Assembly: GCA_013076295.1 (NCBI GenBank)
Contig: RQOL01000660.1
Coordinates: 1,116,001-1,180,000, forward strand
Origin: Sanderia malayensis
Lineage: Eukaryota > Cnidaria > Scyphozoa > Semaeostomeae > Pelagiidae
DNA: 64,000 nucleotides
Reading direction: 5' to 3'
Of this stretch, positions 1 through 17,421 are shown one piece after another (position 1 is the first letter of the stretch; each line of letters opens with the position of its first letter). The notes below the pieces were generated by a model. That model searched no databases and was not told the DNA's origin. It worked only from the letters and a program-made list of their open reading frames with translations. A program made the position numbers and the translations under genes.

Positions 1-24
1 TTAATCCCAAATGATATTGAATCT

Positions 25-3000
25 CTAAATTTCATATTGAAAAACAAGCTGTCCAAATTTCTTATTATTCAAATGGTGGCGGGGATGATCTGATCTTCTT
101 GCCTCGTTTCCATTTAAATCTTTGCTTCCTGCCTCAGTTTCAGGTGATTTGTCACATTGTTGTTCCCTCTCCTTCTCTCGTTGTGATTGGTTGATGGTAA
201 TGACATCTGCGATCTTCATCACTGGCTTCTGTTTTCCTTCATCTTCGCAAGTTTTTGTTTCTGTTGAAATAAAACCCGCCGTTCCATTCTCAACTGCTAC
301 TGGTGACAGATCATCTTCCTTGGAATACTGTCGCATATCTTCGTAGATAAATTCATCTTCATCATCTTCATCATAATCTTCATCTTTCTTCACTTCTTCC
401 CCAACTCTTCCTTCACCTTCTAACTCTTCAAGCTGAGCAGTCTTCTCTTTCACCTGTCTGATCCACTCTTCATCATTAATCTCACTATATGCTGACTCAG
501 CACCCACACTTCCACCTGAATCTTCCGAGGATACTGTACCACGTGACATTACATCATCTTCACGCCACATTCTTCCACAATGTTCGTCGACTGTTTCATT
601 CGCTACCTCCATCAAATTCTCGTGCATGATATTTCTCATCTTCTTACTCGAACTCCTTCGCCGCGCCTTTTTCCCAGCTTTGCTCGCGCCGTTTTCACTC
701 TGGCATTTCTCACAAAGCATGTAGAGATCATTGTATTTCTGAAGTATGCACAGCTTCTTATCCTCGTGAGGAGATGAGAGCTTGTTGAGCAAATCCAATT
801 CAGCCTCTTCAGAATTCTTTCTGCGAAATGACAGTCGATGTTCTGGCATTGTAACAAGTGGCTCCGCATTGGTGTCACGAGGTGGTGGGGGCGGAGGAGG
901 CTCATCGCCCTGGATTGAACCGTTTGAAAATCTCCTCAATTCTCCTTTTGGCTCCTTCTGCACTTTTGCTAAACAAATGAAGCAACAACCATAACTAAAC
1001 AACAACAAACTTACGAAAAGACCGAAAATGGCACACAGCATAGCCTCGCCAATGAGAAGCAGTTTTTTAGCTAAAGTCTTGTTGTTTACAAACATCTCAT
1101 ATTGTTCATCTGAAAATATGAGCCTGAAAGCTTCTTACAAATGGTTTTTGCTTTCCGGCCCCAACTGTATTTCCACGACTGTCCGTTTTATCCGTAAGAT
1201 GGTGACAAAAATTGCGCGGGGGAGGCATAACAATAAAATGGGGCTAACACGTGACACCGTTATTCTCAAAAGGAACAATGTTATACCCGTAAAAGCCCAT
1301 GTTTCATGCTTTTGCAAGAAGGTGAAGGTCATGTGCTACGGCCCCATGGCTCCTATGCGATTGGCCTAATCAAAATGTCACGAAGACACCGAAAGATTCC
1401 ACGGTTTCATATAGCCCAGCATGAAGTACTTACACATACCATAAAGGACATCAGTTGCGCAATTCATTGAAGATGTTCGTGTCATGCGCTGGTTATTGGC
1501 TTTGTGTTGGAATGTTCGAAAATCTTCATAGCATGCAGACATGCGATGATTTCTCGATCTGCAGAATAAAAACATCCATTTTCATTTTATTACCGTAATA
1601 ATATAATTTAGCATTGAAAGGGGCTTATTGAAAGCTCGATATTCGTAAAGGGAGCTCATTCGAGAGGGAGGATAATTCAAAGCTTCTCGTTTAAAAGGGG
1701 GCCTTGTTCGAAACGGGGGCTTATTCTTGGGGTCATTGCAGAACAAAATATGGCACTCTTTGCAAGTTCACAATACGGATGTCTGTTACCAAGTTGTTTG
1801 GTTGGCTATAGTTTACTGTTTATTACGTAAACTTTATCGCACAATTCTGCACATCTCCAACAGCTACAAATATTTGATTTATAAATTCAATAGAAGTAAC
1901 ACACAAAAAATACTACATATATGTTGTTACTCGGAGTTTCACGCTATTGCGATCATCAGACAACTATTGTATCTCGCTCTACCTTCTAAGGTATAGAGCA
2001 CTCTTCTTGCCAATGAAGACACTTTGCAGATATCGTTTGATTTATAAATTCATAGATGTTGCAATTGTTAATTTGCTCTTAAAAACGGCAGGGCTTCTCT
2101 TGGTCGCAACTAAAATATTTTAGCTGGCTGAAAAACCGCGTACAGTCGAATCCCGCTATCTCGAACTCGCAGGGGAAATGAGAATTTGTTCGACATAGCG
2201 GGAGTTCGGGATATCCGAACTAAATTCACCCAAATAGAGAACGAGGTGAAATGGGAGTCGGTTTGGGATAACCGAGTTCAATCTAGCAAGACTCGACTCC
2301 ATTAATAAATTATCATTATTATCATTGTTAAGTTTGGCGGTAGCTAATAAACGAAGCAGCAATAATATAAATACAAAGTAAATAAATAGTAATAACAAGA
2401 CGGTGTATCCATTCAAAACAAAATAAAAATCGGCATCACTGTACCTTGTGTTACGTGAACTGTTTTGCTGCGCTTGTTCCGTTGTCCCAACGGGCTGTAA
2501 ATATTAGTAACCATTGTGATATCATCCCCATCATTACAATAAAAAAATACAACTTAAGCCGGTGTTAAGATAAGTCAAATACCAGATGAGGCAAGCACAA
2601 GCAAGTCAAAGAAATTTAAGGTCATCATTGTACTTGGCAAGATTCTCTTTTATAAATTGTTTACCCCGGGGTTCTCAGCTCCCCGTAGTCCTCTAAAAAT
2701 GGCTGAATACACTCTTTCTTTTATAAGAACCAGATAATTTTCGCCGAGGCTCGGTGTTCTTAATTTTTTCATAATTTGAGGCTCAAATGTTCTTAAAAGT
2801 GTTCTCATTTTATTTTTGCAGTAATATTAGACCAGAACTGCAAAATTATTTATACATGTACTCACCTACTTTACTGCGGCAGAATACATTGTCTTATGAA
2901 TGACTTTTGTTTAGGAATTGCATGGTTCTGTTTTGTTGAAGTGAAAAAATTTAGAACATGCTCATCCGAGGCTGAGCATGTTCTAACCTTGTTCTTATTT

Positions 3001-4969
3001 TTTTTGAGAAATCGAGCCTCAGTGTTCTTATAAAGTGTATTCTTATAAAAAAGAGTGTATTTTCAAAATGAAATGTTACATACCAAACTCGCATTGAATC
3101 TGTGATTGTGAATGCATTCTAGCCATCTGACTTTCGTTTGACAAGAAGCACAAGAAAATTTCACAACTTTTCCGTCGGAACATTCGACTTTGAACAAATG
3201 GTGGAAGCCAGCCTGTGACTGGTAACAACTTTTGATGCTCTTGCAACTTGAAATGTGCAATTGGCCTAAAACCGAAAATTATCAGACATTTCCAAAGGTA
3301 GACATGACTAAATTATGACAATCAGCATAAAAGCTCAACTTTTGTTGACCAAACATGTAAGCGACACACACTACCCACCTCCTTTGCACCCAAGAGGTCG
3401 AAAGCATCCTGACAAATCGAAACTTTTCAAGAAAGTAAATAAATAACAGGCCTTTTTGTAGAAATAGCTCTGAAAAGGGAGCGGAAACGCAACAACTTGT
3501 TGGCAAAAACCTTCATGCAAAGCAAGGCAGTGGAAACCAATACAACTGTTCATTGCTACGTTTTGCCCGGAAGACCGCACATCTTAGAATAAGCCCCAGA
3601 AGGAATGGGGCTCACTTACAAAAACCAAATATTAGCTGGATTTTTATTCAATATTTTAAGCTTTACAAAAGCTGTGCTATGCAGTTAATCAATGAAGTTA
3701 TTGGCTAAAACTTGCTGTTATTTGCAATGCATACACTACTACACAATTTTAATGTCTTGATATACTTGCACTCAAGATGATATAACACTCGATTTTATAG
3801 CATGAATATTTATCTTATTTGCCTGAAGCAATTAATATCATAAAGCTATGATAACATAATGTTGCTGATATGAATACGGAAAGAATGAAATGGTTTCCTG
3901 TCAGCTTACAAGCTCGAACACGCTTTTTGTGAATGCTTACACAACACGCTGACAGAAAAACGAACGACCAAAAGTCATATTACACTACTTTTTTATTTTC
4001 TTGATTATTTAACTTTTAAGAAAATGTTTACAAAATATGTCACAAAAACCACTTCTATGAGGTTTCCTGCTCTTGGATATTTAATGTTTTGGTGTCGAAT
4101 TTTATTGCAAAACCTCAGAAAAAAGTGGAATAATCAGATACCTGGAATCCCTGTGTGAAACTGGAAAATAAAGCGGCCTTCTTTTTCTCCGGCCGCCATT
4201 TTAAAAATTTCTGTAAAGGTTTTGATTGGGAGAGGAAGATTGTCAAGGAACTATCTGGTTAGAAATTTTTGCCATTGAAAACAAGTGCTATCTGTCATTG
4301 TTAAAATATGCAACTATTTTTTGTTGTTTTCTTAGACCGACTAGTAAATCCATTTCGACATGTCAGTTAAAACTGATTTTAACAAACCAGTAATCTAATC
4401 TTAGCATTTCCGAATTGTTTGAAAGAAAAGCCAGGAAACTTTTTGTACTGCGATAAATCAAAGTTTCTCACTTGAAGAATTGAGGTGTATACTCGATCGT
4501 TCATGTTCTTTTCAATAAAAAGTTAAGCTTCAGAAGAGAAAAGCATGTCAAACATATTAGAAATTAGGCCCTTAAAGCTAACCACACTTAGTTCTTTATG
4601 AGCATCGCAAAAAATTATAATCTGTTTACTTGGCTTTACTTCAATCCACCGAACTTAACCATTTTTTCATAAATCACGTTATTTTGAAAGTTTTTAAACT
4701 TGAAACATTGAAACTTGTTATTTGATACTAGAATATATTATATTACCTTTTGGATTTTCATGTCTTTGGTGACTTTCCCTGTCTTTGTAGTAATACAGGA
4801 CTAATTTTTGTTCTTCTGAGCAGTCGTTTTCATGACTTAATTTGTAAACTATTTCTACAAAAACACACCAACGAAGCTTCCAGAATTTTTGAAAGTTTGC
4901 CTTCTCCTTGTTCTTCGATGGAGACTTGACAAGATAACCCATACTCAAAACACGCTCTCTCTTATCCAT
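25..4969 (-). CDS. Gene A: PH-domain tyrosine-rich adaptor, 505 aa, five exons
   Basis: Exons on the minus strand: 4969-4747, 3265-3084, 2494-2445, 1558-1440 and 968-25. They sum to 1518 nt, close in frame and end at TAG. Exons 1-2 (about residues 5-130) form a PH domain: a GYLVKSP opening, a basic strand ending WKLRW, and a C-terminal helix with RWLECI. The tail is low-complexity. It has seven consecutive prolines at about 215-221, the motif YNDLYMLCEKC (Cys277, Cys280), YSEI at Tyr352, an acidic run, then YEDM at Tyr400. PH domains of this type bind phosphoinositides, and YxxM recruits the PI3K p85 SH2 domain when phosphorylated. I infer a membrane-proximal scaffold for tyrosine-kinase signalling. 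The PH fold looks DOK-like, but no PTB domain follows. Genes B and C downstream are paralogues. Exon 3 (50 nt) is the least certain; its phase and splice sites fit and it matches gene C in length. Confidence 0.75.
2143..2300. mobile_element. Pogo/Tigger-like MITE remnant in gene A intron 3
   Basis: The sequence begins ACAGTCGAATCCCGCTATCTCG and repeats TCGAAC/GTTCGA-type words. It closely resembles 14065-14239 and the fragment at 62345-62430. CAGTCGAA-type termini with internal TTCGA words are typical of pogo/Tigger derivatives. The right end is degraded. Confidence 0.55.
2710..3057. mobile_element. TA-flanked TIR element, AAGAAC dialect
   Basis: The left end reads TA-CACTCTTTCTTTTATAAGAAC and the right end GTATTCTTATAAAAAAGAGTG-TA, giving near-perfect terminal inverted repeats and TA on both sides. 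GTTCTTA/AAGAAC occurs repeatedly inside in both orientations. No transposase is encoded, so it is non-autonomous. It lies in gene A intron 2, between exons 2 and 3. Confidence 0.75.
3585..3745. mobile_element. Fragment of the AATAAGCCCC inverted-repeat family
   Basis: It starts with AGAATAAGCCCC followed by GGGGCT. It shares interior sequence with the complete copy at 41341-41561 and the fragment at 27100-27240, including a stretch around ATCAATGAAGT. It lies in gene A intron 1. Confidence 0.5.
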
Positions 4970-6048
4970 TGTTGCTCAGAACACGTTCCCTTCAGTCCAG
5001 TTGTGAAAAATTCAGTCCTCTGACTTCACGAGCAAGCAGATCAGAAAAAATAGTTTTAAAAATGTTAATTCCGTTTTAAAGACTTCAAACTTCCTTGTAA
5101 TTAATTTCAGTAACATAATAATTGTTCTCTTTTTTCAAGCTTGGCTGAATCTGTTAGACTGACCGAATGATCTGAACAAACTAAATAGCCTGATGAGACG
5201 GCGCAAAAAACTTCCTCGTTGTCCAGGCTGACGACAAATATCAAATAACTTCGACAGATGACTTCCATCTTTATTTAACCACTAATTCATTGGTTTCTAA
5301 GAAATTGCAATTGAATAATTTATCTGTCTTTTGCGAGTCTAAAGCCCAAACATTACAAAATAAATGTAAAACTTGTTAAAAAAATAGCTAAAAGACAAAA
5401 GCAATCTTATGAGGAAGTTGAATGAAATTCCAAACGCAAGTGAGCGAGAGAGATTAAAAAGAAGAATGTGGAAATGGACAAGTTTGATTGAAGTTTCCTC
5501 TTTGAATATCACAAAAAGAACGGAGATAGAAGAATCAGATAAATGACAAATTAGATTGAGGTTTTTGATAATAAGGCTCGTTTTTTCAAATATCTACCAT
5601 GTAGAGAACAATTAGAGTATTATGTATGGTCATTTCCACAAAGCGAAGAAATTCAAATCCGAATTTTCAGCGACCTTGACCCCATTTTCATGTTAGGACA
5701 CGATGGTGGTCAGTTGCCTGCTGGAAATTTCGGGGGGTAAAATCGGGAGGTACCTAGGAATAAATGCCTATGCAGTGCGAATTTTCTTCAGAATAATATC
5801 TTGGTTGGGTTTGGTTTGGGCTACTATAAACAACAGGTATACAAAAGCAAAGAGTTTCTAATATTGCTACGTGACATGATTGATTGCAAATGTTGCAATC
5901 AATCATGTCGTTGTTGCAATGTTGCATTCCGTCCATTTTGAAATTCAGTTGAACCTCTAATTGCGGCCATTTTTAAATTACTGACGTTCATACGATAGAG
6001 TTATTCCCGGCTTTTTCAGCTAAGCATGTAAAAAAAAGTATTATGTTC
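4970..6048. other. Intergenic region between genes A and B
   Basis: No coding exon was recognised in about 1.1 kb. It contains the upstream flank of gene A and a perfect hairpin at 5873-5909. The short ORFs here lack recognisable domains and splice context. Confidence 0.5.
5873..5909. repeat. Perfect 17-bp inverted repeat (hairpin)
   Basis: GACATGATTGATTGCAA is followed by the 3-nt spacer ATG and its exact reverse complement. It lies about 35 bp beyond the ATTTTGAA flank on the 3' side of gene B. There is no poly-T tract to suggest a terminator, and the function is unknown. Confidence 0.8.
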
Positions 6049-10094
<4,046 letters not shown>

Positions 10095-12161
10095 AGCTAA
10101 TTATTTCTGAATTTCACAATTTCTTCTCGCTTGATACGTAAGCACGGCTGGCCTTTTATTGGGCTATTGACTGTGACTTAGAGGATCAACTATTAATGGA
10201 ACAAGATGGTCTATCGTGTCTTTATCATATTGCTTTGTGAATACGATATTTTGAGAAAGGATTTCATTCAATCTCGGGGGGTGCTTCATTGCCTAATCCA
10301 CTATAAAAATGTAACCCATGTGCGGGAATTTCAAATTCCTTAACACATCAGATGTCAAACTCCAAACAAAAAGTTATTAGCCATTTAGAAATACTTTGTT
10401 TAATAAAGATGTTGCACAGATATAGGTCTAAAATGTTACTTTCCCCCATATATGGATGGCAAAATGCAAAAATAACTACTGGTTGGCTTTAAGAACCGGG
10501 TAATCTTGAAGTACACCCCGGGTACTGAATGTGTTTCCTTGTCGAGGACAAGCTCAAATATCTGATCAACTTTTTGTGTGGCGTCTTGGGTACAAAAAAC
10601 TTCCCCATTCACTAAATTCAATAAGTAAATTAATACCATTGTGCATGTTGTGAGGTCGAGATTCAAAGATCGAATTTGACTAAATCAATCACTATTTTAA
10701 TAACCTTGGACAAGGAAGCACATTTTCTCCTCGATCAACATTTAATGTACTAGATGCACCGCTTAGAATCTCAAAACAAGCAGAGTCCAGCAGCCATCTT
10801 TTCACTTTGTCATCCATATATAGAGAAGATAAAATTTTGTTCCCAGATATGCCAACATACAAGCTCAACTAAATATTTTCAACAAATGTAACTAAAATGG
10901 TATGTTTTCATGTGGAATTAAATAAAAGTGCCACGTCGAACTAAATAAAAGCAGCTTTAAAAAATTAAACTCGGCACAAATGCGATAATTAAATCCATGC
11001 CGCGTTACAAAAGCAATAAAATGCTACAGTTGTTCATCAGGCCAAAAGTAACAGTGCAACTTGTACTTCAAATGTCGCTTTTCTGTCGCGTAGAATAAAA
11101 AAGTGAGCCAAGGTCCAAAGCGCATATTGAACAGTGCAAAAGAAGAGAATATGCCTTGACAAGCAACAAATAGGAAAACAATGACTAATTATGATTTTCT
11201 TCCTTGGAACAATAATTTTATACTTGTTCTTATTCTTATATTTGTTAACAATTAACAAATAACATTATCTTCACCATCAATTGTCTGGCTTTATAAATTA
11301 CAAAAATCAATTCTATTTAAAAATATTATCGTTTTTATTTGATGAAATTTGTATGGCATGTGCTGTAAATCCTCGAATAAACCCCCCTGCCCCCAAGAAG
11401 TCTACTTGTAAACATGAATTTTAGGTAGGGAGTTATGCGGGGGACTTATTTGAGGATATACGGTATTTAAAGAGGGCAAAGAATTACTTAGGAATGAATT
11501 TACTTTTATGGCATAATAGTATTCGAAAACTAGCATTCTCTGGGGAGCGGGAACATTTACGAGGGTGCGGCGAACCCGGTTAACCTCCATCACCAATGAC
11601 CTCGTCCAAGGATAATGTGTGGATTTGAACCAAATACCAACAGAGAGATGCATGGATTTGAACGCAAGACCAACAACGGATATATGAAATCAGTTATAAA
11701 ATTATTAGGACCAAACTCTTTTCATGTAATGTCTGTCTTCTTCATGTAGAAAAATAAAAGGGGCATGCCGACTCCCTATCTCCCCTTAGCTACACAAAAG
11801 CCCAGCCCAACACTTAACACTTTACACAATTAATCAATCAATTTAATGCGTGTTCTGGTGACACTCTTGGAACCAATCAAATCAAATGGCAAAAAGGTTT
11901 GTAAACGTGTTCCCAGAAATCAAGTCTTCATCATATTGGCTTCGAAATTGAATGTAAACAGTAATTTTAAATAATAAATATGATCGAAATTCGCGATTAT
12001 TGCAAATTCAACTAAGCAATTGAATCGTCTTGACTCACTCACGATATCCGAGTCATTAGCTTGACAAGCTTTGGATTGCTACAAGCAAATGAAGCATTAA
12101 CAAATCCAAGAGGAATCCTATTTCCCTTTTACGTCACATTGCATTGAGATAGAAAACTCCT
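10095..12161. other. Intergenic region between genes B and C
   Basis: About 2 kb without a recognisable exon. It contains a degraded inverted-repeat element at about 11370-11463, running from CTCGAATAAACCCCC to GGGGGACTTATTTGAGGATATACGGTA-like sequence. Short ORFs have no domain or splice support. Confidence 0.45.
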
Positions 12162-15100
12162 TCAAAGAGGGGTCTCAAATGAATCATCGGTAATTGTAGT
12201 GAGTTCCCAGTTGTTTGGCGGTGTTGTTTGCGAATGGTCTGAATCTGGCTGAAGACAGCACGAAGTATTGATGTGCATTGCTGTTTTGTTGTTGGCATGA
12301 AAATTCGTTTCCGTCTTTGCATTCAATGTTGTTATAGCAGGATTCTCTTCAGTAATGTCAATCGTAGTTAAATCTGGAATTTTCGTTAAATTCGGTTCAT
12401 GTTTAGCCATTGTGTCAGATGACAATGTCTGACGGGTTGCCATTTGTTCAACTGAGCCTGACTCAGCCACTGCCGTCCCAGACCCATCCTGTATTGCAGC
12501 ACTGGTAGCCATGGGAGTGACAGGTGTGGTCGTAACAGAAGCAGGGACGTGATGTGTGGCGTGCATTGAGGTAATACTGTGACTGTCTGATGAGCTTAGA
12601 CAGTCGGTCCACGTTGGAGTTTCAACTGTGGTAGAATCTGTCAACTTCGCTTTTTGGCAATCAGACACTTGATCAATAGCTACATCTTGAGACACGGTAA
12701 AGCCAATTACAGGGACTTGAGCATCATTTGAGCCACTGTCAGCTGCCACGTCCTGACTCCGACGGTTGTCACCGGCTTCTTCTAGGCGACTGTCAACTAA
12801 CTCTTTGCCTGCAACTGCCTCTCTCGGGGGCAAGGGAGGGCGAGGTGAAGGAGGAGCCATATCTGGATGCACAGACGCAACATTTTCCAGAACTGGTAAC
12901 GACGGGGGATGAGTAAAAATATTCATTTTCACATATATATCATCATCACCATCATTACTATCATCATCACCATAATTACTATCATCATCGCCATCATTAC
13001 TATCAATTTCTGCTTCGTGAAAGTTACCCATCAGCAATTTCACTCGAGCAAGCCAATTGTCATCAATATCGACGTAGATATTATTGCTATCACATTGAGA
13101 TGGACGAATGGGGTTGCCAGGTCCTTCATCCAAGATGACATCTGCTTCATTAAATTGTCCCGTGGTTTTATCAGCCTCTTTCTGTTGCACTTCTATTTGA
13201 TGACCTTCATTTTTTAACAAGGTGCGGTTCTTATGCGATAAGCGTCTGACTAAACTCGTTTTTTTCTTTCCGAATTCCAGCTCGCAACTTTCGCATAGCA
13301 TAAATAAAGTATCATAATCATTATGTTCCTGGTCACTGTCGTTGAATGATACAGATCTCAGTTTATCCTTCCTTTTAAAACTATTCATACCAGAGGCTTT
13401 GTTGGTTAGAGATTTTGACTTGTTCTTAAAATTATTTTTGTCGCAAAATGATATCGATTCATCTGGCAATGCAGGAAGAGGCATGGAACGACGACTGTCG
13501 TTACTTGAAATAGATGGTGTTACGGACTGTCCTCTTAGCAGCGGGCCACCTCGGCAAATTATATGATATACAATAAGGACAATGTGTTGGGATATTGTAA
13601 CAATCTAATGTGCAGTTAACTCTCTCTGGGGGGTCAATTCAAGACGGGCCTTCAAGAGAGACAGGGGATTTCTATCTTTACCGATGCCAAATCAATTGTT
13701 CTATAAACAGAAATAAATTACCTACCATTTATTGACTCCAAATATCCAAAAGGGTAAGTTGGTTCTGAAGCTTTTCTTGACTTCTCAAACTGTGAATTAT
13801 ATTCTGGGTTATCAGAGGAGCTCGACTTTCTCCGACTTCTGAAAAAAGAAATAGAATAAAAAATTGAAGCATTTATTGAAGTTAGGCTTCCTAAGAAGAG
13901 CAACACTCAGCATTCACATAAATGAGATAAATTCTACTTTTGTACACAAACAATGATTAGGTACCAGAGAATATTAATTACGATCTAAAAACGTGAGCAA
14001 GGACATAAGACTTCTACAAAACCTTTACTGGAATCAAAAAACTTTCATAAAGGAGTTATGTGAACAGTCGACTCTCGCTATCTCAAAGTCGCAAGGGAAA
14101 CGAAAACTTGCTCGATATAGCGGGAGTTCGAGATATCCAAACTAAATTCACCCAAATAGAAAACGAGGGGAAATGGGAATCTGTTCCAGATAGCGAGTTG
14201 TTCGAGATGACCGAGTTCGAGATAGCGAGATTCGACTGTAGCTAATTTGAATTACATGCATCTTTTATAAGAAAATAAGCTCCAAAGTAATACTCAGTTT
14301 CTTATGTTACTTTTCCGGCAATTTTTGTACTAAAGGTTTCTCAAAAGATTCTTAAATTCCGAAGGTGTAGAACCCATTTTTTATTTAGAAATACAGGAAA
14401 CAACAAAAATGACCAAAATTGAACGAGTTACCTTTCTCTTCCTGGACTATTACCCGTGATTACTTCAGACCTTCTGATTCCCTAAAAATAAGGAAGAAAG
14501 AAAATATTTATCATCCGTCTCGATGACCTTAGACCTAAGTTAAACATCGTTCTTCTCATAATTAAGCAGGTGAATTAAGTGCATGACAAGAGCGACGTCT
14601 AACTTGATTAAGTACGGCAGATTTGATTTGGAGAGGCAAATTACATTTGAAGCAACACGTCCAACTTGAACGTTTACTTGAACCTTGGAACAATAACAAC
14701 ATCAACGGAAGTGTTCTATTGTTGCATACTATTAGGAGGGACAATTAAGTTCGACGTTTAACTTGCTGCCGTCCCAGAGTCGCTCCACTGCCGCACTTAA
14801 TTGTATTTGATTCGGCGCATGAGAAGAGCGACATTTAACTTAGGTGTTAGGTCTTATTCCACGACTTCAATTACATAGACGTCATATAAAAACGTTATTC
14901 GCAGTGATGAAGTTACTCAACTTCGAAAGGTGTGGGGGTTTCTTATGAAGGGACCTTTAAGGGGGTTCCTTATGAAGGGAATCTTTATAAAAAAAATGTA
15001 ACTCACTTTGATTTCCGTTTGAAATTTATTATTGTACAAAGACGTTATCCATGTAAATTTTTGTTCGCAAGATTGAGCAGATAGCTTGACATGTCTATCA

Positions 15101-16105
15101 CCAGACCAGCCAATGGAGAAGATATGATCAAAACCAGCTTGAGGCTTGTAACAACTTTGTATGCTAATGCAATTCGTTATATTCAATCGACCTAGAAAAC
15201 AAGAATCTTTATTAGCACATTCTCCATTTCAAAATGCTGCTACTATGCTATGGCCGGATTCAGTTATGAGAACAAAGACAGCGGATCTCTATACACGTTC
15301 CCTCAGAAAAAACTTGGATCAGCACCTCATACAAAAAGTGTTCACTTAATTTGATATGAAAACTTTGGTGTTTTGGTACTAAACGTTTGTTAATTGGTTT
15401 CTTATTTTCTTACTAATAACAAATTGACAAAATTCGTTCGGCGTGATGATCACAGGGTTCTGCTTGAAAGATCAACATTGTTTTATGGAGAGTGGGGAGG
15501 TTTTTAGATAAAGGCCACAAAAAGGGAAGTTTGGGGGTTGATGGTCTCTTTTGTTGGACTTTCGTCCTCTCATTGTACCTTCAAGCCTCGTTCAGAAGAA
15601 GGAAGGAGAGTTCCGATGAAAAGTTCTAATCCATATCAAATCAACATTTTCCAGATGCTGGCCTTGCCAGGCCTAGAAAATGTCTTCCGGATAAATATTA
15701 CTATCAAAAACTAATAAAATTGCATACACTTTTATCACGAAATTTTATCCACTTTAAAAAATCCCAAGAATCAACAGCAAACAAAACAGCAGCAAATCAA
15801 ATGTAATTTAACTAGGCCATGCTTAATTTCTTACTGATACTTGGCAAGGACAAGGTTAAGTCAATTACGACAACAAAAATGATTTTATACAAACCTTTAG
15901 GTGCGTCGTGATTAATATAAGTTTGCTTATCTTCATAATACGACAGAATCAATCTTATATCCTCGGTATAGCTTGCTCTGTGAGTGACTTTAGCGAGAAC
16001 ACACCAGCGAAGTTTCCAAAACATTGGCAAGTTTGATTTATCTTTGCTTCTTGTGGGTGACTTGAGGAGATATCCAGCACAAAGTAATTTTTCTTCTCGG
16101 TTCAT
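12162..16105 (-). CDS. Gene C: PH-domain tyrosine-rich adaptor, 648 aa, five exons
   Basis: Minus-strand exons: 16105-15895, 15191-15007, 14481-14432, 13838-13726 and 13549-12162. The total is 1947 nt and every junction keeps phase (1, 0, 2, 1), exactly as in gene A. Exons 1-2 encode a PH domain (GYLLKSP, FWKLRW, FTWITSL). The tail has MPLPALPDE, YDTLFMLCESC (Tyr265, Cys272, Cys275), YVDI at Tyr345, an Asp-rich repeat of SNDGDDD type, YVKM at Tyr392, and PPSPRPPLPP at 419-428, a good SH3-ligand candidate. The last 200 residues are Ser/Thr-rich and unrecognised. I infer a phosphoinositide-binding scaffold that recruits SH2 and SH3 partners after tyrosine phosphorylation. This is the best-supported gene model of the family and the longest minus-strand member. 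Confidence 0.8.
14065..14239. mobile_element. Pogo/Tigger-like MITE in gene C intron
   Basis: The left terminus ACAGTCGACTCTCGCTATCTC is mirrored by GAGATAGCGAGATTCGACTGTA on the right. Words of the type GTTCGAGAT recur inside. It lies between gene C exons 3 and 4. A relative sits at 2143. Confidence 0.7.
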
Positions 16106-16948
16106 TTTCTGATTCTGTTTCTATCTCCAGCTGTCACTGCCACTGCGAGATGTGGAATTATCTTCACAACAAATCTGGACTGCGCTTTCAGAAGACGAGA
16201 CCAACGAAAGCTTCACTGTACAAAGCTCTTCGCAAGTAAGGAAACGTTCCCAACTTCCGTCCGACTCGACTGGGGGGATTACTGCTAAAACATGGAACGC
16301 GAAACGTAAAAACAAGAGATCTACCCAAAACATAATTTGAACCGTAGTCAACTTTTAGATCTTTGTTTCCACAGTTTTTACTTTAAATATTTCGTGATGT
16401 ATTTTTTATTAATTCTTTCTGGTGTGTTGGGAAATTTCATTTGCCTACTTATGAATCTCATTTCGCCTTTTAGTAATTCGTTCCGTAGTCAATTTCGTTT
16501 CGCCTTTTAGTAAAACCGTTCCGTGTTTTAGCAAATTTCCTGTTCGGTTCCGTCAGCTGTTTCGTTTCGCGTTCCGTGTTTTAGAAGTAGCCGACTGGGG
16601 TATCTTTATCTTTGCATGCATCAGTTGAGTTGAGCAATGAACATTATTTTATTCTCGAGTTTATATAAATCCTTTTGTTGACGGAGAAAAGGCTAAAAAA
16701 ATCTGACAGCAATGTGGCATTATCCGGACATTATGGTGAGATACTAGAAAAAAACATTTTCACCCAGTTCACAACCGGTATCATTTTTTTTTATTTATAA
16801 TGGGGGTATAAAAGATGAGGGTTGATAATAACAAGCATGCGTAGTAGGGGAGAACTGTTACTGTTTACATGTTCCTTTGTCTGCTATATCTTGTGTGTGT
16901 TATGACGTTATTTGACTGTAAATGGTTGGCACATTTGGCGATTCTTAG
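16106..16948. other. Upstream region of gene C to the retrotransposon
   Basis: This holds the presumed 5' flank and promoter of gene C. At 16460-16590 there is a short irregular repeat of GTTCCGTGTTTTAG-like words. No coding exon was recognised. Confidence 0.4.
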
Positions 16949-16953
16949 TTCTC

Positions 16954-17383
16954 TGTTGGGGAACCTCGCGACCTGCGTGACCCGCGCATTAATACGGCAT
17001 AATCTGATGATTATTATTCTTACAGTTGGCGTATCAAACTATTAATCATTGTGATTTTACTCCAGGAGCTTGGAAACTAATTAATAGCCAGTTAGGAATT
17101 TATTGACGTAAATTGATTGCATATTGTAACTTGGTCTATTCGCATTGGACGGTCTAATTTTGTAACTCTTGCGTGATTGGTAGATTTTATAACATTATTT
17201 CCCCTTATGTAATCCTTAACATGAATCATATCAGCGTGTTTTAGAGTTCGATTTTTTGCTGTTAGAGTATGATGTGGATGAAAACAGTGAGCTAGAAAAC
17301 CAAATTGTTGTACTTGATCTTCGTGAATTCTTAGTAATATTCAAAGTCTGGAATCAGCAAGGGAGACGGGTAGAATCTCCACA
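16954..17383 (+). repeat. 5' LTR of the BEL/Pao element
   Basis: 430 bp starting TGTTGGGGAACC and ending TAGAATCTCCACA. It is preceded by TTCTC and followed after TAAA by the primer-binding site. It matches the 3' LTR throughout by eye. Confidence 0.95.
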
Positions 17384-17387
17384 TAAA

Positions 17388-17400
17388 TGGTCCACCGAGC
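17388..17400 (+). other. Candidate primer-binding site
   Basis: TGGTCCACCGAGC starts 4 nt after the 5' LTR. TGG complements the CCA end of a tRNA. I could not assign the tRNA species. Confidence 0.7.
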
Positions 17401-17421
17401 TACGGATTTTGATTGAGTAAA

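Noticed and set aside
25..1095. Membrane protein starting at 1095 with a transmembrane helix
   Set aside because: The hydrophobic stretch is the pyrimidine-rich intron upstream of a good acceptor at 969-970. Splicing at 968 gives the same phase as paralogues B and C.
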